Made by a program: the position numbers and the translations under genes. From the NCBI GenBank assembly GCA_001792895.1, contig MARA01000013.1:930001-994000 (forward strand): a DNA stretch of 64,000 nucleotides, in the 5' to 3' direction. The notes beneath the pieces were generated by a model. The model ran no database searches. It was given only the letters and a program-made list of their open reading frames with translations, and was not told where the DNA came from. This DNA comes from Lentinus brumalis (Eukaryota > Basidiomycota > Agaricomycetes > Polyporales > Polyporaceae). Below, piece by piece: positions 1-10,880 of the stretch (position 1 is the first letter of the stretch; each line of letters starts with the position of its first letter).

Positions 1-790
1 CTTGTCCTCGACCAGTAACTGGGGATTGAGACAGATAGTGCCGGGTGTATCACAAGAGCTGGGTGAGGCATTTCCGAGTGAGAGGCGTTCAACACAGATG
101 GCAGGGGTCGTGAAGGCGCAGAAGATCATCGCGTTGAGCCGGCTGCAGGTGGTAGCGACGGAAATCATTGAGGGCAAACGCAGGGATATGCTACGAGATT
201 GCGGACCGGACATCGGGAGGAAGAGGAAGGATCAGGGTGACAGAGGGTGTAGTGAGACCGACATTCCACGGGTCGAACTGTATGCTAGGTTCATCGTGTT
301 CCGAATCGTCATGTTGGCTGGCTTGTCACCGAAGATACATACCTCCGGTAGGTTCATACCATCGTCTCTTGGCCCTTGAGCGCGCGAATCTCCTGGACAA
401 GAAGTCGGCGAGTATGCCTTCGTGTCGCCTGAGGAACCGATGTGACCTGTGCATGTGGGTGCGGGGGTAGAGTATACGTGCGGACGGGCCACATTATATC
501 GCTCTGACGGCACCCAGAGTTAGCCCAGGAACTGCGATGCCCCTCACGCGTGATAAAGATGGGAGGTATATGGGCACGTCTTATGCAAGAGAGATGGTAC
601 GGATCGAGAGGTCCACGATGGCATTGGTCGAATCTCATGGCCAGATGCTTTTGCGGTCGCTCGAAGCCTTTCTGTCCTCTACTGGCAGACCGATCTGATG
701 GCTAGTGCATTTACACTTCTGTGTGTGGCAAGACCTCCGGGGTGGTGATTCGTTCCTGCAATTCTGCTGAAACGAGAACTTAGTATGAGT
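1..790. other. Gene-poor left edge
   Basis: No coding region can be supported. Open frames on both strands are short, mutually overlapping and mostly start at TTG or GTG; none shows a recognisable domain or a run of matching splice sites. Confidence 0.5.
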
Positions 791-1092
791 ATGAGGGGCA
801 CCAGCGGACAAAAAGACTCGACTTCAGTTCTGAGTTTGGACTTTGGATTTGGACTTCGGCAACTGAAGTGAACTTCAGAGTTGGACTTGACACGTGATCG
901 GTTCAATTTCGGTTTGTGATTTCGGTTTCGCGCGGGCGTCTCAACTTCCGCTTTGGGTTTCGGTTTCGCCTCTCGACTTCACGACTCCCCATCGCGACTT
1001 CGCCCAGTGCGACACTGTCACTGTGCGCCCCGGCTGATTGACGCCTCCGGCACGCACCTCCGGTAACTTCGCAACGCCTCGCAGCACTCCCA
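791..1092 (+). repeat. Left arm of a ~302-bp inverted repeat
   Basis: This stretch is repeated almost base for base, in opposite orientation, at 2371-2672. The arms share the runs around TGAGGGGC, CAGCGGACAAAAAGACTCGA, CACGTGATCGGTTCAATTTC and CCTCCGGTAAC, with scattered substitutions. The arm itself is rich in short TTCGGTTT and GGACTT(T)GG motifs. It could be a terminal repeat of a non-autonomous transposon, or two solo terminal repeats in inverted orientation. No transposase was seen in the 1.28 kb between the arms. Confidence 0.85.
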
Positions 1093-2370
1093 CAAGCAGG
1101 AATCAGGTCTGCCACTGAGTACTTCAACTTGTTCAGTAAGTACTGTCCAGTGTCCAGCGGCGCCCTCCGCGGCAGAGACTTGGACTCGAAGGTGGACACC
1201 AAAGTTCTGGGAGTGAATGAGGAGGTCCTGAGAAGGAGTGCCAGAAAGCTAGCAGGACTCGAGGACGACAAGGTGTGCCTTACCATTCACTGGCCGCCTA
1301 CTTACTAGTAGTCATATCCCCTCTATCAAGCTCGAGCCCATTCTGCTCCGAGACCGGAGCATATGTATAATTATCATCCGGTACCTCATGAGCTTGAGGA
1401 CTACTGCATTTTGCCGAGCTTGAAAGAGTGCGTTAATTAGTGATGACATCACTCTGGGAAGCAACAAACGGTAAGACAAAAGTGCCTCCGAGTCAGGCAG
1501 GTGTAGTCCCGACATCGGGCACAAAGTCGGCCACAAGATTTCTGCTCCACCTGGACACCACGACTCACGACTCCGGGCACGCTTGCCCGCCCCACTCTAG
1601 ACCTGATCCTCACCATAGTAGGGCAGTGGGGCACAGCGCTGATTCAGTGATTTGGCCTGACAATGGCTTTGGGGTCCATCTGGTGTATGGCTTCCCCCTA
1701 CTTCAAATGGAGACAGACTGGTGGATGGGCTGGTTCGAAGCATGCTACCGCTTCTGCACTTGATCGTGCACTATCAAGACCTTTCAACGATGGATAGTAT
1801 GAGCCCCTACTCTGAAACCGCGAGTTGCTGGCCCGGTGTAAGTTGACAGATCCCGAGATCTCCAAGTCCAATTCACACAACTGCTTCCTTTACACGTTAT
1901 CAGGCAAAGTCTGTAGTAACAGTCATGCAATTTTTCCAGTTCCAAGTGCAGACAAATGTCGTCGTCAGAGCTTGAATTCCTTTGTCGCGGCAATGTGCAA
2001 GTTTCATGCCTCCTGAGACCTTATGACTGCACAGATAAGCTGGAGCTCGTTGTGTCGCTTGACTACAGCTGAGTTCGCCATTTACATACAGTCATATCTG
2101 GACATGGAGAAGTCCCAGGGCCCCGGGAGCCGGGACACCAGTGCTGTCCGCCATGCCCGGTACTAGTACAAGCATACCTCGTATCCTCACCTTGTCTACG
2201 TTGCGTATGGGGTGATAGAGTCTCCGCACATTCATGATTACAACATGCCGAGACTTGCATCCGGGACCTTGATAGGCTGGCGGTCTATGACATCATACAG
2301 ATGAGAAGGTAGTAACTTGTAAGTGAGAAGTACGTCGACTACTAGTATACGAGTCGTGATTGCCAGATAT
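1093..2370. other. Interior of the inverted-repeat element, no gene seen
   Basis: About 1.28 kb enclosed by the two repeat arms. Open frames are shorter than about 110 codons on both strands and none has a recognisable motif. Confidence 0.4.
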
Positions 2371-2672
2371 GGGTGAGCTGCGAGGCGTTGCGGAGTTACC
2401 GGAGGTGCGTGCCGGAGGCGTCAATCAGCCAGGGCGCACAGTGACAGTGTCGCACTGGGCGAAGTCGCGATGGGGAGTCGTGAAGTCGAGAGGCGAAACC
2501 GAAACCCAAAGCGGAAGTTGAGATGCCCGCGCGAAACCGAAATCACAAACCGAAATTGAACCGATCACGTGTCAAGTCCAACTCTGAAGTTCACTTCAGT
2601 TGCCGAAGTCCAAATCCAAAGTCCAAACTCAGAACTGAAGTCGAGTCTTTTTGTCCGCTGGCGCCCCTCATA
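2371..2672 (-). repeat. Right arm of the ~302-bp inverted repeat
   Basis: Reverse-complement partner of 791-1092; see that entry. Matching ends on both sides make the arms equal in length. The few differences include GGCACC against GGCGCC near the outer end. Confidence 0.85.
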
Positions 2673-5290
2673 TACGAGTGTCTTCTGTGATGCTTGTTTT
2701 CCACATGCTCACCTGGTGTAAGACACAGCGGCAACGCAGTCACAGAGGTAATTTGTACGTCAGGCTGACGTTCTGTAGCAGGAGAAGGAGCGTCTTCGTT
2801 CCAGCTGGCAGGAGTCGCGCAAAGTCGCGAGATGAATGAGTGGCATGGCCGAGATCTCCAACGGGAATCTTATCTTATCTCTCCAGGAGCTCGCTGTCAT
2901 CCTCGCCCCACTCACCATCAACCTCAACATTCTCAATGCCTTGGCTACGGACTTCGTTTACTCGACGCTGCGCTAGTAACTCTGTCTGCTGTCCCTCAGT
3001 GTGCTTTCTGATCTACCGTCTGCGTCGCCCTTCTGCCGACACAACTGCAAGCGATCAGAATGGTCCAGTGTAATCCTCAACATCAATAATTCCCAATTTG
3101 TCTGAAAGTCTGGCGCGCGGGCACCTAACTCCTTCGACCTCGACTTCAAGCATGCCGGTCTCAAATCTCACACTGGCATCTTAAAACTTTGCAGCAAGAC
3201 ACTAGAGGACTGCTTCGACCCCTACCTTCAATCGCTGTTGAAACCTCTCCACCGGGGTGCCCCAGCACAGCCAAGAGTGCCGCATGGTGTCGAGCCCAAT
3301 CTGGCAAGCCCATTCCGAAGCTCCAGAAAGCAACCGCCGAGGGATGTGTTGGGGAGGCTGAGGGACCATGCAAAGTTGTTGAAGCACGGTTACGGTACAG
3401 TATGAGGTATGCTCAGACATCTCCAGACCGTCTGAACGTCTGGAGATGTCTGAGCTGTCTGCATCATCTGAAATCATGTCTGACAGCATCTGAAATGTCT
3501 GCATCAGACGTTCCAGACGCCATCAGATAAATCTGAAATTACTGATGAAGGGCACGCGTGCAGCCGGACGGCATATGACCCACTTGCTTGAGTACGGTAA
3601 GCACTTCTTCGAGTATCATCGTCTGTCCTGGACTCATAAGGCCTCCCAGTGTTCCGTCACCCGCGCCCTTGACTCGCTCTCCTTGAACCTCTGGAGCCTT
3701 CAAGCCTCCGATGCTCTTATCGTTCCTCGAAGCAGCGTGTGCGATCTGCCTCTGTGTCTGCTGTGGGTAGATTGCGACTGCAGCTCCTACCGAGAGAGGG
3801 AGGGAGCCGCTGAGGTCTGAGGGCTCGTTGTACTTCTGGTTCGTCCCGGTCCTCGAGCCTCTGCTCTCTGTGACCGCGATTTGCCCCCACTGTCCCCTCC
3901 ATTCACGATACAAGATACACATATCACGATACGACGAGCCGATTGTGGATCCCTCATTTGAGCAGCTGCAACAACCTGCAGGCAATAACTTACTCGGGGA
4001 GGACAGACGGCTCCGAGGAGGAGAATGGTCATGAAATAGGGCTGCATCAGACAAGCATGGAAGTACGTTCTCTTCGTATACTGACTGAAACGACATACGT
4101 TGCTGACCAGCTTCCGTAAACTCAGCTCACCGCTCAATCTGGATAGTTGCGGCTTGACGACGTGCGACACGGAGCACCGCGGCTTGCACGAGAAACGGTC
4201 ATCACCAGCTTGAATGCCATGACCGCGACCTCACTTTCCTAATTCCGGTCCCGCTGCTTGCTGTCCCTGACATGCTTTCGCTGTGTCTACATCACACAGT
4301 CAGCGGCCGGCTCAAACTGTCCCCAAACTGAACTTGGCTCACCTGGCACTGGACGAAGCGCACGCGCTGTACGTGTCACCGTTCGCCATTCTGACCCGCT
4401 CTACAGCGTGTTATACCCCGATGTGCTCCTCACGTACGTGTTTCTGACACCGCTGGCGCATGCGCTCTCCAACTCCTACCTCAGCTCTCAAACTACACCC
4501 TCCGATCCTTCCCAACCGGCATCGACTGCGAACCGCCCTGCGGACCAGGTGTGTCCACGGTCCACGGGCACGATGTCGGAGAAGGCGTGGAAGGGCAATG
4601 CAGACGGATGCTCACAATGCGGTGCGGAGGAGGGCAGTGCCCCTGATGGAGAGGATCAGACGCGGGAACCGCTGCGGGCGGCACAACTGGCTCGACACAT
4701 CCCGAGGATCATCAATACAGAATTTCCCGACACTCATATAGGTGCCCGCGTCCTCAGTCAGGCCCCTGCCGAGTTGAAGAGACTCAGAACTCGAGTGCTT
4801 GCGAGACGTCATATTTCTTGCATCCTTGTGCCGCCCACCTTCCGCAGTGTCCGCTTACGATCTGCAATACAACCGCCTCACTTCAACGGCTACTATCACA
4901 TGTCCGCACAGCTTCGACTACTCCTCTGCTTTACTTATCCCCCTTCCAGTGGTCACGCCGTCGACTTAGATAGTGGACGACAGGATCGGCTGTCGCTTTT
5001 CTCTATGCCAGAATCAGCTTGGACGAGCCGGGCAGGTATGCAGGCAGAAGGTCCTCGCGCAAAGGGTGTTGACCGACATACACTCTAGTGGATCAGAGGC
5101 TCACGTCGACTGTGTGAACGCTGTTTGCCTCGGTACGTGTGTCTCTGTGAGGGCACAACCCCTCTCTGACTGTGATTGTAGGTTTGTCGCCTTTCCTTTG
5201 AGGACTGGCCAACGGCGTGGTTGCTTCAACATCAGCGACAAGGTCTCTCCAGCTCAATATAAAGCTGTTGAAAGTAGATTAACAAAAGTA
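2673..5290. other. Intergenic or degenerate sequence
   Basis: No gene model can be supported. The longest frames (plus strand 4258-5088, minus strand 3539-4096) have non-ATG or arbitrary starts, low-complexity composition and no domain, and they overlap one another. Confidence 0.4.
3411..3455. repeat. Perfect 18-bp inverted repeat (hairpin)
   Basis: Bases 3411-3428 and 3438-3455 are exact reverse complements separated by 9 bases. The hairpin sits in a longer stretch (about 3410-3540) full of TCTGAA, TCTGCATCA and CAGACG words. It may be a repeat terminus or a simple structural element. There is no adjacent gene for it to terminate. Confidence 0.8.
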
Positions 5291-5398
5291 CTTACACCGA
5301 ACATATAACTTACTTATACACTTTACTTACTCGATTACTTATCGCTTCACCTTACGTAATCATCGTAGCTCTTCCTCCTGAGATTTTCGCCTTCTCTC

Positions 5399-5561
5399 TT
5401 CAGCTGTTGACACCAACGTGCACAGACTGAGGTGAGACCCTTGCTATATTCACCGTAGACGACCTTAGCTAACGTACACGTAGTATTATTGTGTCGTCTA
5501 GGTAAATCTATTCAGCTGTTGACACCAATGTGCACAGACTGAGTATTATTGTGTCATCTAG
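5399..5561. repeat. Imperfect direct repeat, period about 112 bp
   Basis: The phrase TTCAGCTGTTGACACCAA followed by GTGCACAGACTGAG occurs at about 5399-5432 and again at 5511-5543 with one base changed. A second phrase, TATTATTGTGTC(G/A)TCTAG, occurs between the two copies and again after the second. This looks like a small tandem duplication, possibly inside a decayed repeat element. Confidence 0.7.
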
Positions 5562-6988
5562 ACCGCCGCCCTCATTACAACACCACCAACTAGTCGCTGC
5601 GACGAACGAGTATAGTACAAGTTGCTCTATGCCGCCCCGGTCGTGTCGATATGCACGCAGAGTTCACTATTGCGGGCAGGCTATTCCGACTCGTCCCCTG
5701 GCGTGGCTACAAGGCTGAGCAGCTGGAGGAGAAGGTGCGGTCGGAAGAGCAGGATGCCAGACACAGCTCTCTGAAATTGAACAGCAGCTCATCCTTCCCT
5801 ATCTTGCAGCGCGCCCCCGCTGAATCCTTCCCGTCGCCATCCATGTTTCCCTCTCGGCCACCTCTTCCTCCTCCGCGGTCGATTGGGATTTGTCCGCAAC
5901 CTACGCCGACCTCACATTCTCCGTCTCATGGCCCGGGTCCTTCACCCGATAAGGCAGCGGAGGTGACAGACAGTTCCGCCGAGCTGCATTCTGGATGGAG
6001 GCACTGTAGGGCTACTTGATGGTATGCAAGATACGCACATATGGCATGGGGGACGAGGTTAAGGTATGGCTCGAAAGGAGAAGCACAAGTAGTACAGCTG
6101 ACACGTTTACTCCACGATTCTCAATTCCCTCGGCCTCCATGTTCAGCGTTGTCTTATGCCAATGTGTAGTGATACGATGTGATTGGAGGCTGAAATGTGC
6201 CTGGGCGGTCGGTTCTGCATGCAGAAACAGACCTGTGATTACAGAACTTGGATCTCACTGGTACTCACCTTCGGACCACGCGCACTTGGCTACAGCCCTT
6301 GAGTAGGACGAGTTCTGCGTTCAAAAGCAATCGACCAGGAGCAGTGTCAGGCGGAAAGTGGTATGTCTGACACATTATAGCCTCAATCAATAATGCTGTG
6401 CTATCCTCCGGGGATTCCATGTACATCGTTTCTCCAAGGTGCTGTGCCGGCGTAGCCAAAGAGGCCCAGGTATGGTGGCACTGTTCGCTACCAGTGCGTG
6501 CATATAAGCAGCAGCACCTACATGAGTAACCACTTGCCCACTGCAGGGTGACACTGCGATGAAGCGGCCTCGAAGTCACTGAGTCTGTTCTTGTTGAGGT
6601 GTCCACTGTAGATACTAGAGTTTAAGCAATCAGTCAGAATATGAGTATAGTCCACTGGGTCCAGGGAGGCTTCTTCAGTGCCTCCTGGAACCCTTGATCA
6701 GCAGAAGGGAAATTCTTCCTTTGAAGTTGAACTTGAATTAAGAGGGATTGTTTGGAGTGAACACAAATCCAAGGACCGAGAGCATCCATCTGGAATCTAC
6801 ATCAGGAGTGCAGTGAACAAACACTGTCATATAAATACATGAGGACCCTCAGAGAGCTTTGCATTGACAGAGCTGTATAAATACCCAAGAAATACTGCAC
6901 CAATATTGAAAAAAGGACAGAAACCATGGACAAAACTGCTGATACACATCTATGGAAATCCCAGACCAACATCCGCCGCGGTGAGATA
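5562..6988. other. No supported gene
   Basis: Short frames only. The stretch lies downstream of the first DUF6533 gene (minus strand) and includes its presumed 3' flank. Confidence 0.4.
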
Positions 6989-8738
6989 CTATGCGGTGGA
7001 AGATGACAACGCAACGGCCTCAGGCACCTCCGCCGGGACCTCCCCCTCCTCCTCTCCCGGGGCCTTTGAAGGTGAGCAGTCTTGCAACTCAATACCGCCG
7101 TCATCATTGGACTGCGCTGAGCGACTGGGATTGATGAAGCCTCCGAGGGACGAGATGAAGCTTGGTGTGCTGTCCCATGCGTTCCTCGAGAAATGCAATG
7201 GATCATCAGCATCGAGCTTTACGACCGTGTGGTTTGCTTCTTGAACTTCGAGGAGGAAGCGTGAGATGAGGATTGCTGTGATTCTGCAAAGGAATTTTGT
7301 GTGAGTGAATGCATGCAGGATACTATGGTTAGCAGTGTGATGTGGACACGTACGGGCAGTGAATGTAGGAATCAGACTGAGACCACTGTCACTGCCATCT
7401 ACTGCCACCTATGGAAGTATCTATCAATCCTGACACACAGATAGAAGATGCAAGACAGATCAATGCTTACTGCTGTGGCAGAAAAGACAAGGTGAAGTAC
7501 ATTCAGAATGAAAAGGATGCTAATGCCCACGTTTAACTCGGTGAGTTTTTCAGATACTTTGGGAACCTTTGGCACAGGACTTACATGAAATATATGGTTC
7601 CTGTGCATGAAGTCAGGCATCAGTAATCCAAAGGAATTTGCTTGGAGAGACATACCACCACGGAAGAGGATGTCTGACAGTGTAAGCCTCTTGGACTTGT
7701 GGATGTCTGTCAGTGTGGCAGAACCTCTCAGTGTTGTCCAGGTGATGTAGATGAGTATAATGTCAGCAGTGATGAGGGGGACTCGGGAGATAATTGTGAC
7801 TGTGTGGTTCTGTAAATCAGTGTGTGCCATTGCATATGATTGTTAGCCAACCTACGCCTTGTACAGAGTCAGTATCAATATATGTGATGCGACTAAACAA
7901 GCTGCACCTAAGGTCGAGTACAGCAGTTGTGTTGTCTGTTTCAAGGCATCCAAATGGCGGGAAGTTCTCTCCAGAGTACTGATAGCCATATGGAACCTGC
8001 ATCATGGCCCATCAATATTCTGCGGCAGTCCCTATGAGTCCAAGAACATTAGTTTACTCACCAGATTGGCACCTACTGGTGCTAGAGACAAAGCAGCAAC
8101 AACTATTCCCAGGGGCTTGCTCCTGCTCAACACATATGCACGAAGGGCAGAGAAGGCTGATTGCATATGTCAGGAACCACAATCAATGACTGGAAGCATG
8201 GCTGACCTGCTCCAGGAACAAATTGCAGTATTGTCACTGCATGCTGGGCTATGGCAAACAAGGAACAGCTGCAGACATCAACAATCATTTTACAGTCATC
8301 TGAATTCTGCAAGGCTTCACACAAACCTCTGGTTCTGGTCAGATTGGCCGTAGCTCAGACTGAGACTGCTTACCTTATCAGAAGGGAAAGATGTGAACTC
8401 GACCAACCCCATGACATAGACCATCATGGAAATCCACTTGTTTGCAAAGAACAAGAGTGATGCCCCACTGATGCACTTTGCAGTCCAGAAGTATGCCACT
8501 TCTTGATCAAATGTGAGGACATTGTTGTAGAGGAAGAGAACTATGGTGAGAGAAAGCGTCAGGGTGACATGGACGACCTTGAAATGGAGTGAATGCACCT
8601 GAGGCTGCCATAGTGCAGTAGTTGGCTGTATAGCTTTTGGATGGAGTCAGCAACCCTTATTTGTGATGAGAGACCTGCGACATACAGGATGTCAGATAGG
8701 GCCACGGTCGCAGCAGCATCATCAGCGTCGGAAGACAT
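6989..8738 (-). CDS. DUF6533 seven-helix membrane protein, copy 1
   Basis: Spliced gene of about 13 exons for a polytopic membrane protein of about 350 residues. It starts MSSDADDAAATVAL at 8738 and ends SSSTA. The DUF6533 signature (TFDQEVAYFW, then FFANKWISM) lies in exon 3. Later hydrophobic blocks are LQFVPGA, LSLAPVGANL, a segment after TIISRVP, a segment ending SATA, and a last helix running into RFLLEVQEAN; the acidic tail carries PSFISSLGGF. The two 2-nt microexons are AG at 8327-8328 and GC at 7856-7857. One oddity: exon 10 is a base shorter than in its paralogs near 7358, so the usual donor would break the frame. A donor four bases further on would restore it. The body of the gene is strongly CpG-poor compared with its paralogs. 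Function unknown. Confidence 0.75.
7856..7857 (-). other. 2-nt microexon (GC) of DUF6533 copy 1
   Basis: Read on the minus strand as caag|GC|gtaggt. It joins exon 6 (ends in phase 2) to exon 7 (begins in phase 1). Without two added bases the frame cannot continue into the TIISRVP block. Confidence 0.6.
8327..8328 (-). other. 2-nt microexon (AG) of DUF6533 copy 1
   Basis: Read on the minus strand as ccag|AG|gtttgt. It joins exon 3, which ends in phase 0 at a lysine codon, to exon 4, which begins in phase 2 with CTGTTCC. Confidence 0.6.
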
Positions 8739-8812
8739 GGTGACGTCAAAGGAGGACCCTCAAGTCACTGAGGGTGAAGGAATATCGCGGCTACAGTCAT
8801 GGCATAACCAGG

Positions 8813-8819
8813 TCTTATA
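8813..8819 (-). promoter_or_regulatory. TATA box of DUF6533 copy 1
   Basis: TATAAGA on the minus strand about 75 bases before the start codon. A TATAAG-type box at a similar distance precedes most DUF6533 paralogs in the window. Confidence 0.55.
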
Positions 8820-10079
8820 TTGCGCACAACAGTACAGTCAACATCTAGGACACTGGTCATCAGATGGTCATGGAGGTACACACGATGCCAGCAACCACCA
8901 TATCTGATCACATCTCAACCACGCCATGTGGGAGAGAATCTATGCAAGTTTGAGGCAGCGACGCACCGCACTGACCGCAGTTGCGTGGACCGGATGTTGC
9001 GCGCCTGCATTTAGCCAATCAAATAGTGTTGCTGGATCAACCTGAAGGTGATTTGGATGGTCAGCCATGATGATGGAACAGAGGAGGAACTCAGGTACCA
9101 GCCAGGACTTTGCGACTGTGCGGAATGCAGTGGCATAATGGCACAGCCGGCCGGAGAGAAGACCCAAGTGCAAGTGGATGAGGTGCCATGGAGATGGGTA
9201 TGTCAACGAGGCCATCCGACATCATGAACCTAATATCGTCGCAACTAGATGGATAGAAGAGTTAGCTAGGGTTCTTGTACAACTGTCAGTGCGACTGAAT
9301 GACATGCGCGTGCGCACATCATGAGATACGACTCAACAGACCATCGAGGACCCCATCACCGTAATGATGAGGCGAGTTACATCTTCCTAGCTGAGGCGAC
9401 CGCTGACCGCGTGTTTAGGACACTCCCAACACTGAGTGACAGCGCTGTTGACGGTGACCCGGTGGACACATGTTCGGAGATGGCTGCGCCCGTTGTTGAG
9501 CTGGCCTGGAGGTATGATCACAACAGCCGGGAGGAGCCCGACGAGGCGGAAGCTCTTACCGAGCACCAAACTGAATCACACCGCCAAGCAATGTTATTGC
9601 ATCGGCATGAGAGCATCTGATTTTGACGTAACGTGAACTCGAATGGAGCAAGCGCAATACTGAGGGATATGGGTAGTGTGTTACGATATGATTACATGCA
9701 TGGGCGTATACCGAGAGACATATTTTGAGCCTAAGTAGCGGAGGACAAGGAGGTTCTGCAACCGAGAGTCTAAACACCCTTTTCACCGAGAAGCGTAGCG
9801 ACGGGCCGCGTGCGAGCGTGTGAGACGAGAGTCGAGACATATAGACGTCAAGACATATGCAAGCGGTGGGCTATATACACTTACCATTGACCAACGACGG
9901 TGGCGCTGGCGAGCAGACACGGGGGATTCCAGCAGACCAGGAGAGACAAGCAGGGACACATAACAGAGACGACGTCAGGAGCACTGCGGGCATAGTATTT
10001 GTGCGTGAGGAGGGAAGTCGCAACTGCCAGCACCGCAGCGTCCGAGCTAGGAGCGACCCCAGCCGCCAGAGAACGTGTC
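8820..10079. other. Spacer between X pseudogene 1 and DUF6533 copy 1
   Basis: Parts of this spacer are duplicated elsewhere. About 9115-9280 resembles 22194-22340 (the shared phrase GGCATAATGGCACAGCCGG is diverged to GGCACAATGGCATGGCCGG). About 9640-9900 resembles 22650-22890. A stretch near 9040-9060 containing CACCTTCAGGTTGATCCAG (minus strand) has a diverged counterpart near 26460. No intact gene is evident. Confidence 0.5.
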
Positions 10080-10880
10080 GCGCCTGAGCGACACGGTATG
10101 CGGGTATGAGGGCGGGCATGATGATGTGCGCGACGGAGATGCGCGCGCCGCGGTTCGAGAGCGGGATGTATAGGACGGGCGGGGCTGAGGATACCGAGGC
10201 CCACGGATAGAGCCGCGGTGTCACCGAGGGCGGAGGAGACGGAGGCGCGAAGAGCGGCGCTGCCTGCGCTGACGCTGTGGAGGGACGCGCGTGAGCGGAA
10301 GGCACGCAGGCACGCGAACACGATACTGTTACGGGTGGGGGAGCGGGCGTGCGCGAGGCTTCCTGGGGGAGGTCGAGGTATGTCGAGGCACGCTCCCGTG
10401 TACCCGGGCGAACGTCGGCTGCTGGCCGAGTTCAGCGCGAGCAGCCTCCATTGTGTCCATGAGCGAAATCTCAATGACCGTTCCCCACCACCCCGTCCTT
10501 GATGTGCAAATGAAGTCCGGGCACGATCTTCCTTCCCATGATCCCGCCCAGTACTACCAATACGTCGATACGCAATTCACTTACCTTGAGGATGTCCCTA
10601 TACAGCTCCCTTCCGTGCTTCATCTGCCGGTGACGTTCACGAGAGAACCGCGTCCCACTTGCTGGGGCTGCCTCCAGTATTGAGTGATCGCCCGGGATTT
10701 GCAGGCAGTCCGCCGGGGACAATGTCGTGGTTCTCGAGGAGCTCGAGCGAGCCCAGATCGACGATGTCCCAGTACATCCAGGGGTGTCGGGCTCGGGCTC
10801 GACGCGCGTGGCGGGAGAAAGAGGCGGAAGAGCCGCCCGGGTCTGCTTACAAGACACATCAAGGTGCCATAGACAGCTTT
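10080..10880 (-). pseudogene. Gene X pseudogene, copy 1
   Basis: Decayed copy of the intact gene at 58877-59719. Matching pieces on the minus strand, in order, are RVEPEP, VPGLHLHI (in the place of an internal block), TPLFAPPSPPPSVTPRLY-type residues, SNRGARISVAHI and AYRVA. They fall in more than one reading frame, the ATG of the intact gene is replaced, and an in-frame stop follows the EP-rich start. Upstream bases (CTGCTGCTGCATA and AAAGCTGTCTA(T/C)GGCACC) also match the flank of the intact gene, so a longer segment was duplicated. Confidence 0.75.

Noticed and set aside
791..2672. Complete LTR retrotransposon
   Set aside because: The repeats are inverted rather than direct, and no reverse transcriptase, integrase or gag motif was found between or near them.
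3539..4096. 185-codon open frame, minus strand
   Set aside because: It overlaps other frames, has no recognisable motif and lies in repeat-like sequence.
4258..5088. 276-codon open frame, plus strand
   Set aside because: It begins at TTG, has no domain, mixed composition and no supporting neighbour; GC-rich fungal DNA gives such frames by chance.
9871..10474. Overlapping 144- and 197-codon frames, minus strand
   Set aside because: They are pieces of the frameshifted X pseudogene in different frames, not a separate gene.
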